The translations under genes were made by a program, and so were the position numbers. Shown piece by piece: positions 1 through 12,360 of a stretch of 64,000 nt of DNA. The DNA comes from Platerodrilus igneus (lineage: Eukaryota; Arthropoda; Insecta; Coleoptera; Lycidae). The stretch covers positions 3,596,001-3,660,000 of the forward strand of contig JARFIW010000831.1 in the NCBI GenBank assembly GCA_036346225.1, in the 5' to 3' direction. The first letter of the stretch is position 1. Every line of letters begins with the position of its first letter. Below the pieces are notes generated by a model that did no database searches, had not been told where the DNA came from, and worked only from the letters and a program-made list of their open reading frames with translations.

Positions 1-1350
1 AAGAGACCTGGAACGTTCTGGACCCCTTTATAATATTTTACGTAAGTTTAACGTATGCAATGTTTGTTGTTGACTTTATCACAAGTTTATATAAATTGAA
101 TAAATTCAGTATTGAAATTTAAATAAAAAAATATCTTAAAACTAATTAGATCTGACCTGTTACAGGTTGATCTGGTTGTGAATCAACAGCCCTTTGTTGT
201 CCTCATTCGTGTATCACTGCTCTGTTCAGTTGAACCCCTCGTTTTCCATAAATTATTTCGTGCTTCTTTATTTTATTTGCATTGAATCTCGCAACTCAAA
301 ATTGTACCAGAATTGTACCAAAATCGTCGACGCTGATTTGAAATATTATATTATTGACCCAGATTTGAATTATTCTCATTAATACATTTGAAATATTCCT
401 ATCGCCCAATTCGAAATATTATATCAATCCATTTAAAATACCCCCACATTCGAATTATCATCAACACAATTAAATTATAATATCTATCCACTCGAATTTG
501 AATTATTGTCATCACATTCGAAATATCCACACATTTTAAATGTTATACCATCAATTAGAAGCCCTTAAACGGCAAAAGAAGTCTTCATAATTGTTGCACT
601 TATTTGTCACTATAACGTACTTGATATTTTATTATAATTACGCGTGACCTTCTGATTAGCAGTGACGCAGCTTTGCCGTGCCTGAGTTTAAACTGACTCG
701 TCTTATCATTGCTCGGTGTTAAATATAGGCTGTTCCCACTTCCATGTGGGCTGGGTTTTCAACAAGTCTTGTAGATATCTTAACCAATCAGGTTTTTGTA
801 TTTCCTGTATTTTGAAGTGGTTTCTGATAAATATATTTGGTTTTCCGTGTAATGGTGTTTGCTTGATACCTTATTATTCGCTATCTTGACCATACGCTGT
901 TTTGTTTAGATATTTATTATTTAGATATTATTTTCCATAATTAAACAAAATAAATGATGTAACCTTCATTCCACTTTTGTTTATGTATTTTTGAAACTGC
1001 GTTTACTTATCAAAATGTTTATTGTAATTGCGTAAAGCTTTGTTAGATTTTATCTCTTATCTTAGTATTATATTATAACTAATTAGAACACTTCTCAACG
1101 GGTGTTTAATTACATGCGCTATCATTTCTTTTGACTAAGCGTACTTTTACTAAAAGATATTCTTACTTTGCATTACTTAAAATTAATAAAGGTTTATATA
1201 CCGAGTGTTGAATACTTGTTATTTACCTAATGCATAAATTACCTATTTTCCTGCTAAATAAATGCAGTTTTCTGCTTCTTATCGCAATTTATGGTTACTC
1301 CACGACCCTTGCTATTCAATACATCCCTAAACAACCCCTTATCACAGCAA
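1..1350. other. AT-rich non-coding stretch
   Basis: I see no supportable gene, RNA or transposon. The only open frames are short and without recognisable motifs. The composition is strongly AT-rich with scattered homopolymer runs. Confidence 0.6.
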
Positions 1351-1374
1351 TATATATATATATATATATATATA
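1351..1374. repeat. (TA)n microsatellite
   Basis: An uninterrupted run of 12 TA units lies about 40 bp beyond the stop of the leftmost minus-strand reading frame of the virus-like cluster. It may mark the edge of that inserted block. Confidence 0.95.
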
Positions 1375-1414
1375 AATAACTGAATACAAAGTAAATTTTA
1401 TTTACAAAAAAGGA

Positions 1415-2515
1415 TCATAAGCTGTCTTTAAAATACAAAAGTTTCATTTCGACATTTAAATTCTTTTGATATAAACATAATACGTCATCGACAATTTTGT
1501 GAGGGAAATGGCGCGTGATTTCTAACAAGCCGAGTCTGTTGGTATCGTAAAGAACGTTTAGGGCACTTAGGGATGGATTTCCAAATACGTATTCGCTTAT
1601 CATCTCGACTCGACATAAGATTTGATCCTGCATGTTGGAATAAAGTCCAGCATTCACGGGGCCGCCTTCACATCCATCGCCGTCGCTGCTCTTGCACCTG
1701 TTTGGGAAAGCAAGTGGTGACACACTCTATATTTCTATCGTAAAACTCTTGAAAATCTTGTCCTCTCAATATTTCTAATTTGAGCATTATAAGCGGCGCT
1801 AGAGTAAACACTTTTGCAAATTCTTTGCGGGAGCGAGAAATTCGCGCAATATTGTATTCGGAGCTTATTGATTCTAATGCGGCGAGAGCCGCAGCAGTTT
1901 TTTGCACCTCCACTCTATGAATAGACTTGTATTCGTCTTTAAATTCCACTTCCAAGTATCCGTCGATCGTCTGATGCATTTCACGCCTCCAGTGCCATAC
2001 GTCTGTAACTACGGAGGCGGCGGTAGCATCTGCAGATGCAACTTTGGTAGTATCGGAGCGGTTGGAAAATTTTTTTCTAAATTTATGCTCGATTGTGATA
2101 GACGACAAATCTTTCCACTCGTTTTCGTCCATTTGCAATTCGCCTTCTTTACAAAATCTGTTGGGGCATATAGTTTGATAGCAGGGCTAAAATCCATATT
2201 GCTCTTTTGTTTGGTTAAGCCCAGTTCGATCGTATGGTCGTGAACGCACCATTGCGCGCTCTCCTTGGGGGAATTCAATCGGTATTCGGTGCTACATATC
2301 AGGGGATCCATCACGTGATCGTTATTGTAGACATAAATACCTGAGAAAACATTCGAACTATCTCCTGACGGTTGCGACGCGTGCGGCAATCCAGATACTG
2401 CACACGTAGATGATGATGACGAAATTACGTCATCATCATCGTTATTTAAAAATACCTTACTGTCGTAACCACTATCGTTTGTATGATTATTTTTGTCTTG
2501 AATATACTTCACCAT
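1415..2515 (-). pseudogene. Virus-like ORF in three overlapping frames (unidentified)
   Basis: Three minus-strand open frames overlap head to tail: 2515-2009 (168 aa), 2138-1668 (156 aa) and 1723-1415 (102 aa). The simplest reading is one ancestral protein of about 360 residues broken by two frameshifts, near 2110-2140 and 1690-1720. The first segment starts at ATG 2515 and has an acidic/serine-rich stretch (DDDD then SSSSS) at residues 26-37. The middle segment is rich in Ala and Glu and probably helical. The third has no recognisable motif. An AATAAA signal on the minus strand (plus 1397-1402) lies just after the final stop, as expected for a compact viral transcription unit. GC is visibly higher than in the flanks. 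I do not recognise the family. It is the last gene of a same-strand cluster (1.4-4.4 kb). An unrelated low-copy host pseudogene is the alternative. Confidence 0.45.
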
Positions 2516-2575
2516 AATTGCTATTTAAATAAGTGCAAAATTTTACACGCACACCCTGAACGAAGATACCGCCAG

Positions 2576-2806
2576 CTAGAACTGAAAATTATTTTGCACG
2601 CACAGGTCTTCGTTCGAGCACGAACGATGTTGCTCATGCGCACATAGTTTATTTTTATATTTGTAATAGATGTAGTATACCCACGCTCCTATTAATTGCA
2701 TAAGTACAATGTGCTCTAAATACGACCATACACCATCTGAACTATCAAATTCTCGATCTTTTTTTTTCACGCTCTCTCTTTCTCCTTCCATGGCATGACG
2801 TGCCAT
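2576..2806 (-). CDS. Small predicted membrane protein (unidentified)
   Basis: This 76-residue open frame on the minus strand has a charged N-terminal half and one hydrophobic segment (about residues 33-48, rich in Leu, Ile, Tyr and Trp). A Lys-rich stretch and a Cys-containing tail follow. The arrangement suggests a single-pass membrane protein with the basic side inward. It sits between the two larger same-strand frames of the virus-like cluster with only about 60 bp downstream of it, matching the tight spacing of a virus genome. I do not recognise a family, and a chance ORF is possible at this length. Confidence 0.3.
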   Translation of the reverse strand: MARHAMEGERESVKKKDREFDSSDGVWSYLEHIVLMQLIGAWVYYIYYKYKNKLCAHEQHRSCSNEDLCVQNNFQF

Positions 2807-2879
2807 TCGGTCTCCGTAAAACTGCTATTATATTTGAATCTTATTTAAACATCAGAAAAGGATCAATTGTTCAACTGTT

Positions 2880-3346
2880 CGTCATCATTGCCGTCCTCGT
2901 CGCCGTCTCCGTCTACGTTTTCTATTTCTCGTCACTGAAGGCGTCCTCCTCCTAGATAACTTTTATAAATTAAAAGGTCTTTTGATACCGCGGACGACGA
3001 CGACGATGTCTGATGATTGCGATAAGAGGACCTCTTCCAAATGGTTCTGTTGCTGCTGCTGTCATTGGTGTTGCAGCTGCATAGTAACTAATTCCATATG
3101 TTTCCAATCTATAGAGCGAGAGCATCTTATTTGTTGTGACGATTCCGTCTTCGACAATGCCAGAATGTCTTTATTTTGAACAACCTCGAAACATACGAAT
3201 GTATTCGGAGGATCTACGGAAACCGGATTTCTTTGCCAGGAGGGCACGCTCGATTTAAATATGTATAGGTAATGATTACATATTAAAGAGCAGGCGAGAT
3301 ATGCAACGACGGCTGCGGGCGGTTCTTTGGGCGTCATTTCGAACAA
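2880..3346 (-). pseudogene. Virus-like ORF with Arg-rich or acidic tail (unidentified)
   Basis: A 94-residue frame starts at ATG 3346 and ends at 3062. It has a hydrophobic stretch near residues 11-30 followed by a Pro/Val/Cys-rich middle. Just past its stop the same frame continues through a Gln run. Further on, 2885-2945 encodes an Arg-dense stretch (about seven consecutive Arg) in one frame and an Asp/Glu/Gly-dense stretch in another. Either would be a typical low-complexity tail of a DNA-binding or structural viral protein. The stops suggest decay. No family is recognised. It belongs to the same-strand cluster at 1.4-4.4 kb. Confidence 0.3.
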
Positions 3347-3435
3347 TGAGCATTTTTAATTGCATTCATAGGTTTTTATTGCAGGGCTGTGATGTGTGGG
3401 TGTGTGTGCGTATATATGGGATAGAACATGCGCAT

Positions 3436-3645
3436 TCAGGACACGATTTTATTCGCAGAGGAGATCCATCTATCTGATCTGCATGCGACGATGATTGTAA
3501 GCCATGTGCTAAACAATAGCGATGCATCCATAATTGTTTTTTGCAAATACTCCGGTAATTTATCGAAATTTCTGGCCACGTCTTTACTTGCATACCTCTC
3601 GATATACTCGAGCGGTAATTTTGTAAGATCCTCGACTGTCAACAT
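3436..3645 (-). CDS. Small ORF of virus-like cluster (unidentified)
   Basis: A 69-residue minus-strand frame begins with an ATG. Its first 40 residues are strongly amphipathic with regular Leu and charged spacing, which looks like real helical protein rather than AT-rich noise. The C-terminal part is hydrophobic. It lies 70 bp downstream of the 4391-3715 frame and 90 bp upstream of the next. I do not recognise a family. Confidence 0.35.
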   Translation of the reverse strand: MLTVEDLTKLPLEYIERYASKDVARNFDKLPEYLQKTIMDASLLFSTWLTIIVACRSDRWISSANKIVS

Positions 3646-3714
3646 TTTTCTATATTACAAACGTATATGATTAGAAATAAACATATAATCTCGTAGACAA
3701 TTTTCTTTTCCTCT

Positions 3715-4391
3715 TTAAGGATGCATACTATATGATCCTGCATGATTTATATTGACGCCTAAATTTAATATTCTTGAAAGCGCTAACCCGCTTTGCTTTT
3801 GGGTGTATTCGTCCAGTTTATTGTTCAATTCCTGAATGGCTTCGGGTTTAACTTGAGTTTGAAAGTCTTCAATTCTTAAAATTTTATAATTTTTAGTAGT
3901 AAAATGTCTAAGCGATGACGATGATAACGATAATGATGTCTCCACGGCTTCTGAAGATGATGATGTTGATCCGTTGGGCTTTACATATTCACCGTAAAAC
4001 ACAAAATTAATTTTAAGACAGTCGAATTTTCCCAAGCATTTTCTCAAACGTCGCTCTATTAGGGCGAATGCATCTTCTAAAAATTGCATGGGATCTATGT
4101 GATATAAATTGACCACAGTACTCGAACGTATCCTGCGGGCGAAAGCCAATTTCAAATCGACCCACACAATATTGTTCGACGCTGTACGTCCTTTGATATT
4201 TTTTTGTATCTTAATCTGTCGAAATTTTTAGTAGCGTCGTTGACATCGACGTCATTGGCATAACCCTCGTCCTTTGCACTAGTATTATCACCGGCTCCAT
4301 TCTTTTTACTAATACCTGCCCTCCTGATCACTTTATCACGCTTACTTTTTGCATTAAAAGCAATCAGATTACATTTCAGATTTAGCAGCAA
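3715..4391 (-). pseudogene. Fragment resembling the domain upstream of virus/Maverick-type DNA polymerases
   Basis: Two minus-strand frames overlap by 16 bp (4391-4152 and 4167-3715), consistent with one frameshifted gene. The downstream frame (150 aa) contains NLYHIDPMQFLEDA near its start, then KINFVFYGEY, and ends with SGLALSRILNLGVNIN. From memory, blocks of this kind occur in insect genomes in virus-derived or Maverick/adintovirus-like proteins, just N-terminal to a type-B DNA polymerase. That association is recollection, not a search result. The protein stops about 10 residues after the last block, so any polymerase part is missing. A Ser-rich insert separates the two blocks. The upstream frame is basic and has no usable ATG. 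Confidence 0.4.
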
Positions 4392-4399
4392 CGATTCAT

Positions 4400-5100
4400 A
4401 GTGACGCTATCGGCCTACGTTGCATGCACTTTTCAATTGTTTTAAAATTGCACGCGTTGAGGTAGGTTCGTCTGGAATTTTTAATTCGTCCTAAGCTTGA
4501 GACATTTTTTACACTTCCGACAACGATGTTTACCGTTCGAATAATTACACAATAATAAATAGAAAAATATTTTGGATATTCTTTTTACTAAAACGAAAAA
4601 AATTATTATTCGTAGTACAAACGCAGCGCGTTTTTAAAGCACAATTGTCAGCTCTTTACTTATTTATTTTTTATTGACACTTTATTAATCACACACCTGT
4701 AATAAAAAACCTTGCGGTTATTGCTTGCCTTCTTTATAATTGGCTACGACTTCTACACTTTCAATTATTAAAAGATTACTTGAACGTCGTGTACGTGTCT
4801 GACCTTTTAAGATAATCATGACTCCGTAGTTGCAGATAGTCTCGAATCTCCGCGTTATTCAAATAATTAATATTAAAGCATGCAATGAAACGAAGCCGCT
4901 TTCAAATATTAAAATAATTACCTACACATGCTCAACCTTTTAAACAATTATGTTGACCTTTTTAAAATAACGATCCCATTACCAATTGAGCAGGCTTTCG
5001 TCATATATGTATTGCTTTATACAATGTATACAAATTAATGCAGAGACATTTTTTTCTTTTCAGCAAAAATACGGATGTCCTAAACCAATTTCATCAAATA
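4400..5100. other. Non-coding stretch
   Basis: No gene is supported. The region is AT-rich and contains only short frames on both strands. Confidence 0.55.
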
Positions 5101-5109
5101 ATTGAATTT

Positions 5110-5560
5110 ACAACACACACACACACACACACACCTTTCTATTTTTTTTCTTAAATTAATTACACGCACACACGACGATGACAATACAAAAAAACGCATT
5201 TTTAAAAGACATTCGCGCAACTTGCGCAGCCGTTACAATATTCACCTTAGACTAAAACAATGCACACACATACACACCACACGCATACACGTACATAATA
5301 ATACATACCATTATTTTCAAAAAATAACCAACAAGCTGATCAATATTTACACTTTTATTATAAGGGCGTTGCAGCTTCTCCATTACCATACCCTACATGC
5401 TTCCACAAATCACTTATTATCATACCTACCAAATCCAACACACACACACACCTGCACATACATACCCTTAACACATATATACTTTTTTTTCAATAATACA
5501 CATGCCCTTTACAAGATATTTACACCTTTTTAAAAAGGGCTGTATGAATTTCTCCATAGC
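5110..5560. repeat. CA-rich low-complexity region with a diverged internal duplication
   Basis: A (CA)n run at 5113-5134 is followed by further CACACA-rich tracts around 5165, 5265 and 5440. Two diverged copies of a segment ending in a 'TTTACA...AAGGGC...TTCTCCAT' pattern lie at about 5340-5400 and 5515-5560. The 143-codon open frame across this area is a by-product of the repeat. Confidence 0.7.
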
Positions 5561-6189
5561 TCAACTACTTACAAGGTAGTGGCATTACAGGATTTGGGTT
5601 TCCATTACCTCTCGTGACCTCTTTATCACGTCAAAAATTTCTTTATTTGTCAATCACATTGAAACTTTGCAGTTAAACTATTTAAATCGTAATTTTTGAA
5701 AAGAATTTATAAAAAATTTAATCTTTTATTCCTCATAATTGTCTTGTATTTGTTTTCCGACTAGGACATTGACATTATATTCTTGCGTCTACGGGTTTAT
5801 ATTGAATTTTTGTTTTTGGGCATAGGAGCTGTAAAGCCCTAGGTGAGCGTCTAGTGTGTCTTATGGTAAAACTAAGGTTGGCAACACTGCATATATTAAG
5901 GCTAGGTTTACAAAATTTATACTTGATCTAAGATCTAATACATTTTGCGAACTTACTCTGATTGTGGGTTCTAAAACTACGTGCAGTTTAAGTTAAATAA
6001 GTTTTAAAGGTCTCTTTTTATAGATACTTTTAAGTTTTAGCATTTTTTCCTCTATGAGTATTAATAATTATCATTTAAATAAATAAACGTTTATTTTAAA
6101 TTTTGTAGGATTGTAGATTAAAGCTGTTTATGTCATATACTTACAACGTGAACGTATATCGTCATTTTGGCATGAACTAGGAAAGAATG
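5561..6189. other. Non-coding stretch
   Basis: No gene, RNA or transposon features are visible. AT-rich. Confidence 0.55.
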
Positions 6190-6700
6190 AAAATAGAGTT
6201 TATTAGAAAATATAGCTAAGGTACATAGTGCTAGTATATCTGTTATTAAAAACGATTTTATTTTATATCTCCATACTTTTGAGCTTTACGATGTAACTAT
6301 AGTGACTTTTATGTTTCTCTATAACCGTAATCCCAATTTACTCAAAAGACGATGAGGTTTACTGAATTAAGATCTAAATTGTATTTGAAAGATTTATCAT
6401 GATACACATGCCTCAAGCCCTTACATAAGATTTAATTTCCGTGTAGTAGCTTACACATAGCTCGACTGCAAAGAAGTTTCCGGAAATAACTTTAATCCAC
6501 GTTTCGCTTAAGATCTACGGTAATCTTACAGACAAAACCCTCAAGATCTATTGACACAGATGTAATCCACATCTTGTAGAACATTTACCTTACTGTGCAA
6601 CTAGGCACTCGTGACAAGCATTAGAAAGATTTATTTAAGGGACGGTCTGTTCTTGTTACGCCACAATAAAGCGATTTAGGTTACATTTTTAAAGAAGTTC
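6190..6700. repeat. Ancient dispersed repeat, copy 1
   Basis: The stretch aligns by eye, with many differences, to 25430-25950 in the same orientation. Shared blocks include the region around GATGAGGTTTACTGAATT, CATTGACRCARATGTAAYCC and the following CTT-ACT-TG-RGC-AG pattern. It encodes nothing recognisable. It could be an old non-autonomous transposon or a piece of duplicated sequence. Confidence 0.55.
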
Positions 6701-7386
6701 ATTTATATAAAAAACAGCTCTGCATAGAACATTAGTAATTAGGGACATTTTAACACGGGTATGGAAGGTGCGAGCACACAAAGGTGACAGGTCAAGTGAG
6801 CAACATAAATTTTTTTATAAAAAAATAATACAAGAAATTAAATCGAGGTCTATAAATTATAGGAGTAATGTTTCAGAGTGTAAAAATTTTTAATTAAATT
6901 TAATAATTGACATAGTATTATGTATGTACATAACCCACATTTAAGCACAATTTAATTCAATAACTACACGGCACGAAAAATTTCAAGCTGTAGTCATTTC
7001 GAATGGACCTGCATCTTACCGAAGTTCTAGATTACTAGAACAGGTGAAATGGCGTGCGTGTTCTAATGAGCTAAAGAGCCAAACTACAGGTCCAACCAAA
7101 GTAGTAGGGTCGTTAGTGAGGAACCAGACGAAGATAGGTCCCCGAAAGAGGGCAGCGGCTCTTTCGGTACTTAGATTGGCAGAGACCATAGGGGTCGGTA
7201 TGGCAGTCTAAGACACACTACCGCGATGTGGAAGGCAACGGGAAACCACTACATTATCTCCCAAGTACACAGCGTACCTAAACTATAATAAAATGATGGT
7301 ATTCTCTGGGGTAAAAGATTCCGGAGTTAAAATAGTCCCACATTCGGATCTCCGGGAGGGCACTACTTAGGAGGATGTGATCAGAA

Positions 7387-10254
7387 AGTTAAGAATAAGA
7401 GTCAGGAACATTTTGCGATTCGGAGCGTGGAATGTTAGAACAATGAAGCAAGTGGGTAAGCTAGAGAACCTAAAAATCAAATTGAATAGTTATCACTAGA
7501 CATAGTAGGGATCAGAGAAGTTCGGTGGCCAGAGGCGGGGGATTTTTGGAGTGGAGACTTCAGGGTAATTCATACAGGATCGGAGGAAGGAAATTTGGGT
7601 GTGGGGATAGTTATGCGGAAAAAGATAGGATACTGTGTAGAAAATTACTTACAAAAGAATGAAAAAGTACTCGTGGTTAGATTAGAATCTAAACCGGTAA
7701 ACACAGTAATAATACAAGTATACATGCCCACCTCTAGCTACAGCGACGAAGAGGTAGAAGCGATCTACAAAGATATCGAAGACATATTAAGACAATAAGG
7801 ACATGAAAATTTAATAATTACGGGGATTTTAATGCAGTGGTAGGTGAGGGTAAAGAAGGAGCGATAGTAGGTTTATTTGGTTTAGGCACTAGAAACGACA
7901 GAGGAAATAGGCTGGTAGAATTTTGCGACAAGAACAATTTAATCATTACAAACACATTATTTCAAAATCATGCTAGAAAACGATATACGTGGAAGATGCC
8001 AGGAGATATAGAAAGATATCAAATAGATTACATTCTTGTTAGACAACGGTTTAGAAATCAAGTAAAAGACTGTAGAAGTTACCAAGAAGCAGATATAGAC
8101 ACTGACCACAACATAGTAATTATGAAGGCCGCATTTAAAATTTAAAAAATTGAAAAAAAGAAACGGGAAAAGGCACTTGAACCTACAGAAACTAAAAGAT
8201 AAAGATATTCAAGAAAGATTCGAAAAAAGGTCAAATGAATTGCTCAAAGATATCGGGAAAATATCTGATACTAAGGAAGTAGAAACAGAATGGAATAACA
8301 TTAAATCCAGCCTTGACATGGCGGCCAGAGATATTCTGGGGCATACACAAAAAGAAAATAAGAAACCATGAATAACAAAGGATATCCTAAATTTAATAGA
8401 GGAAAGATGAAAATACAAAAATTAATCAGACGAAAGAGGAAAACAGAGATACAAAATCATAAAATGGGAAATTATTCGCAAATGCAGGAAAGCTAAAGAA
8501 CAATGGATTGATGAAAAGTGCAAAGAGGTACAAACTAAGATGGAAGTAGGAAAGACAGATGAAGCATGCAAACTAATTAAAATCAATTTTAAGGATATAA
8601 AACCGTATAGCAAAAATATAAGGGACGCGGGAGGAAATGTCATTATAGAAAATGTAGAGAAAATGGGCAGATGGCAAGAATATATAGGGAATTTATATCC
8701 AGGAGAAGCACTAACTGCATTAGAAAAGGAATCAGACATTGAAAATGATGACTTGGGATATCATATACTTAGAGATGAATTTGAATTAGCATTAAAGGGT
8801 CTGAAAAATGGTAAGGCGCCAGGTACAGATAAGCTGCAAGCGGAGACTCTAAAAGCAGCTGGTCAAGCAGTAACAGAACGTCTCTTCCAACTTGTAAGCT
8901 ATATGTATGAAACAGTCGAGATACCCAAAGATTTCAAACATAACATCATTGTAACCATACCAATAAAGGAAAGCGCAGATAGATGTGAAAATTTTCGAAC
9001 AATAAGTTTGACATCACACGTATCAAAAATATTAACTTGAATTGTACAAAGACAAATGGAAAAACGGGCTGAAGAAATTCTAGGAGAAGACTAATTTGGG
9101 TTTAGGACGAAACAGGGGAACACGGGAGGCTATCTTAGCTCTGAGGGTGATAATGGAGAAAACAATAGAAAAAGGGAAAGCGTGTATATAGGGTTTGTAG
9201 ATCTGGAAAAAGCATTTGACAATGTAAAATGGAAAAAAAAGTTCGAAATACTCAAAAGATTGGAATGAGTTATAGGGATAGACGGATAGTACATAGCTTA
9301 TACAAAGAGCAGACAGGAGTAATAGAATTAGAGCAGGAACGTAGAGAAGTAAACATCAGGAAAGGGGTGAGACAGGGATGTTCCTATCCCCATTAATTTT
9401 TAACTTGTACATTGAAGAGGCAATGAATACTGTCAAATGCAGAAGACATTTGGAATTACTATGCAGGGACAAAAATTGATATGCTTAGATTTGCAGATGA
9501 TATAGCGGTATTAGCATCTAGCAAGGAAGTTAGAAGTTGCTCTCAATGAAATGGAAACGGTTCTAACAGAGAATACAGTATGAAAATTAACAAAAGTAAA
9601 ACTTAAAGTACTAGTATGCAAAGGAGGCAAAATAAATCAAAACAAGAATACAAATATGTAACACGAACTTACAAGAGGTTAAGGATTTCTGCTACCTAGG
9701 AAGCCAAATAACGCAAGATGGAAAAGCACAAAGATATAAAACAAAGATTAGCACAAGGTCGTGCTACATTTAACAAAAAAAAGCAACTACTGTGTTCAAA
9801 GACAACAAACATAGAAACAAGGAAAAGATTGCTTAAAACATATGTATGGGGCACAGCACTGTACGGCTGTGAAGCCTGGACAGTAGGAGAAGCAGACAAG
9901 AAAAAGGTAGAAGCCTTTGAAATGTGGTGCTACAGACGATTGATGAAGATATAATGGACAGACAAAATTAAGGACGAAGAGGTACTAAAAATGGTAGGGG
10001 AAGAAAGAAATATGTGGAAAACGGTAAAAAATAGGAGAGATAGGATGATAGGCCACATACTACGGCATGAGGGAATAGTGCGGAATATACTAGAAGCAGA
10101 AATAGGAAAAAAGAAAAGAAGAGGTAGACCTAAGTTAGACTACTGCACACAGATAGTGAAAGATGTAGGCTGTAGGAGATTCAGGAAAATGTGTAGGCTA
10201 GCTCAGAATAGAAATAAATGGAGGTACGCATCCAACCAGTCCCAAGATGGATAA
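7387..10254 (+). pseudogene. LINE ORF: APE endonuclease, reverse transcriptase, C-terminal tail
   Basis: The endonuclease block begins with GAWNVRTM (about 7420), continues through REVRWP and QVYMPT, and ends with RYQIDYILV and DIDTDHNIV near 8000-8115. The RT block shows KNGKAPGTDKLQAETL (about 8800), CENFRTISLTS (about 8990), VDLEKAFDNV (about 9195), a GVRQGCS motif (about 9365) and the catalytic FADDIAVL at about 9490. The C-terminal part (9718-10254) has YVWGTALYGCEAWT and KRRGRPKLDY and ends in WRYASNQSQDG, a tail typical of RTE-like insect LINE proteins. Many frameshifts and stops separate these blocks (for example after 7798, 8145, 8371, 9040 and 9954). The protein would nick target DNA and prime reverse transcription there, but no intact product remains. 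Confidence 0.85.
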
Positions 10255-11362
10255 ATTAATTACGAAGAAAGTAACTGCACTTAAACATGATATTTATTAT
10301 AAGCAACCACAAATATTGGATGGGCAATATTCTCGAATAATGGTAATTGCGTGAAAGCATTTACTGGAAAACTATTAATTAGGCAAATGTCTAAGTGTTG
10401 GGGGATCCTGGCAGGCACAGGTTGTCTCACCTCCTTCAATAAATCTCAGTGAAATAGGGCATAATATTAGAAAACAATATAAAGGGAACCGAGCTGTATT
10501 GCTGTGTGAGAGTTTCAGGGAACTATGTAGGTTAGTTTAGAAAATAAATAAGTGCAGGTACATGTCCAACCAGTTTTGAGACGGGAAACCCAATGACAAA
10601 GATAAATCTGATGATTAGTATAAACAACTAGTTGTTTGTTGTGAAATATCTGCAACTAATGTTGACTGTGCGAAAAGATATATTGGAAAAATATTAAATC
10701 AGTAAATGTTCAAGTGCTGGGGGAACTTGGCAGCCACAGGCTGCTTACCCCCCTTCGCAACCACTGAATGTCGGAGAAATAGGGTATATAATTGTAAAAC
10801 AATAGAAGGGGACCGAACTGCATCTAACAAGAAAGAACGGCGCCTATGATGAAAAGTTGTTGAAAGCGTATGTGTGGAGCACAGCACAGATAGTATGCCT
10901 ACGAAATACAAGCAGTCTGAAAAGCAGACAGAAGAACAGTAGCAGCCTTTGAAATGCCGTGCTTCAGATGTATGAGGATGGACAGACAAAGGTAATAACA
11001 AATAGGTTATAGAAACAGTAAGGGAACAAGGATATCTTTGGGAAAAAATATGAGAAATAGAAGGGCAGAATACGTTCTAAGGCATTTTTGGGGAATAGTA
11101 TGGGATATATGACAAACAGAGATAGGAAAAAAGAGGTGGATGTAGACCTAGATCAGATAGTGATAGATGCAGACTGTGCAAATTTCGGGAAAATCTGTAG
11201 GTTAGTTCAGAATAGGAAACAATGATGGTACGCGTCTAACCAGTTTCAGGACTGAAGACCCAATGATGATGATGATGTGTAAGTTAGCATAGAATAGAAA
11301 ACAATGAGGGTACGCGTCTTACCAGTTCCAGGACTGAAGACCTAATGATAATGATGATGAGT
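10255..11362 (+). repeat. Modular 3' end of the RTE-like element: iterated decayed 3'-terminal units
   Basis: After the ORF stop, the sequence repeats parts of the element's own 3' end. A unit around 10500-10570 repeats the tail 'GGTACRTGTCCAACCAG'. A unit around 10820-11270 starts upstream at the LLKAYVW-like coding region and runs to the tail and (GATGAT). A short fourth unit lies at 11275-11362. Between them lies a segment containing GTCAAGTGCTGGGGGAACTTGGCAG-type sequence, present twice (10390 and 10710). The same order recurs at 33009-33948 and 37330-39078. Confidence 0.75.
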
Positions 11363-12360
11363 AGTCGAAATGAGTTGAGTGCATCGCAATGAGCTGATAA
11401 AGTACGAACAAAAATGAACATAAATATAGAATCTTTTTGTCCTTAACAAACCCTCTTCCATAATTGCATGTTTTATTTCCGTCCGATTTTATACACTCGC
11501 GCGTGCGAGCGCGCGCACGCACACACACATAGGGTAGTTGCACTTGAGCCTTTAACAAAGCATAAATGGTTATTTTAAATCGCATTACTTGTCAATTAGA
11601 CAGGTAAAAGGTACTACAGTTATTTTCTTGCCCGTACAGTAGGCGTAATCGATTTCATCTGAATTGCAAACACTATATCTCTTGGTTTTACAAATCAACC
11701 ATGCAAAATTTGGTATGATACTGCATAGCCGACCATCTAAAATCTAAATCTTTAAAAGCTATAGTAAAACCAGTTAAGGAATCTTTTGAATTACGACACT
11801 TTGGCTATGAATAACCAACAATCATTGTTTGCGTAATACAGGGCGTAAGTTTCAGTACCTTTTATCAAATTCGAAGCGGAATTCATTGGTTGTGTTCCTA
11901 TAACATACAGGAACAATGAGGTGCTGTAAAAGAATTGAGAGAAGAAATTTGGTCAAGGTAAACTGCACTGTATTATAAAGCACTACCCTTACAGTTCTGC
12001 AAGTTCTGGTAAATACGTCTAGTGTAAATTTATCGCCGCCGGTTTTTTTCTAATAGTGCTTCGTTTGCTTCGTGTAGAGCCGTTCTGATTGGGTGAAAGC
12101 TACGACGTATATTTATTTTGAAGCATGGGAAGACATATTACATACCATTTCCACAGAGTACATAATAATAATAATTAGCTCTTCAAATCATTACTGAGAA
12201 CTCAAAACCGCATTTATATAAGGCGTATAACCCTTCTAATTATACAAAAAATCCCCTATGGTTAATTATTAACTAAACAGCTTTGTGAAGCCATTTCAAG
12301 CGTAGCAACCGAGCTGGTAATTGAAAGATTTATATCCATCAATTTTTTAATTAAATTGTC
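11363..12360. other. Non-coding stretch with a GC/CA microsatellite
   Basis: No gene is recognisable. Alternating purine-pyrimidine sequence (GCGCGTGCGAGCGCGCGCACG then CA repeats) lies at about 11497-11530. Confidence 0.55.

Larger units (their letters stand above)
7020..11362 (+). mobile_element. RTE-like (APE-type) non-LTR retrotransposon, near full length, dead
   Basis: The order is a 5' non-coding leader with a GATGTGGAAGGCAACGGG motif (7210-7240), an endonuclease block, a reverse transcriptase block, a C-terminal tail region, and a long modular 3' end finishing in a (GAT)n tract. The 5' boundary near 7020 is approximate. The trinucleotide tail instead of poly(A) fits RTE-like LINEs. 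Two further copies of its 3' end lie at 33009-33948 and, inverted, at 37330-39078. Stops and frameshifts throughout the ORF make it inactive. Confidence 0.8.

Noticed and set aside
1902..2243. 113-codon plus-strand frame
   Set aside because: It overlaps the better supported minus-strand virus-like frames and is hydrophobic/aromatic, as expected of an antisense shadow.
5102..5533. 143-codon open frame
   Set aside because: The protein is Thr/His-rich because of CA repeats; there is no domain and the frame follows the microsatellite.
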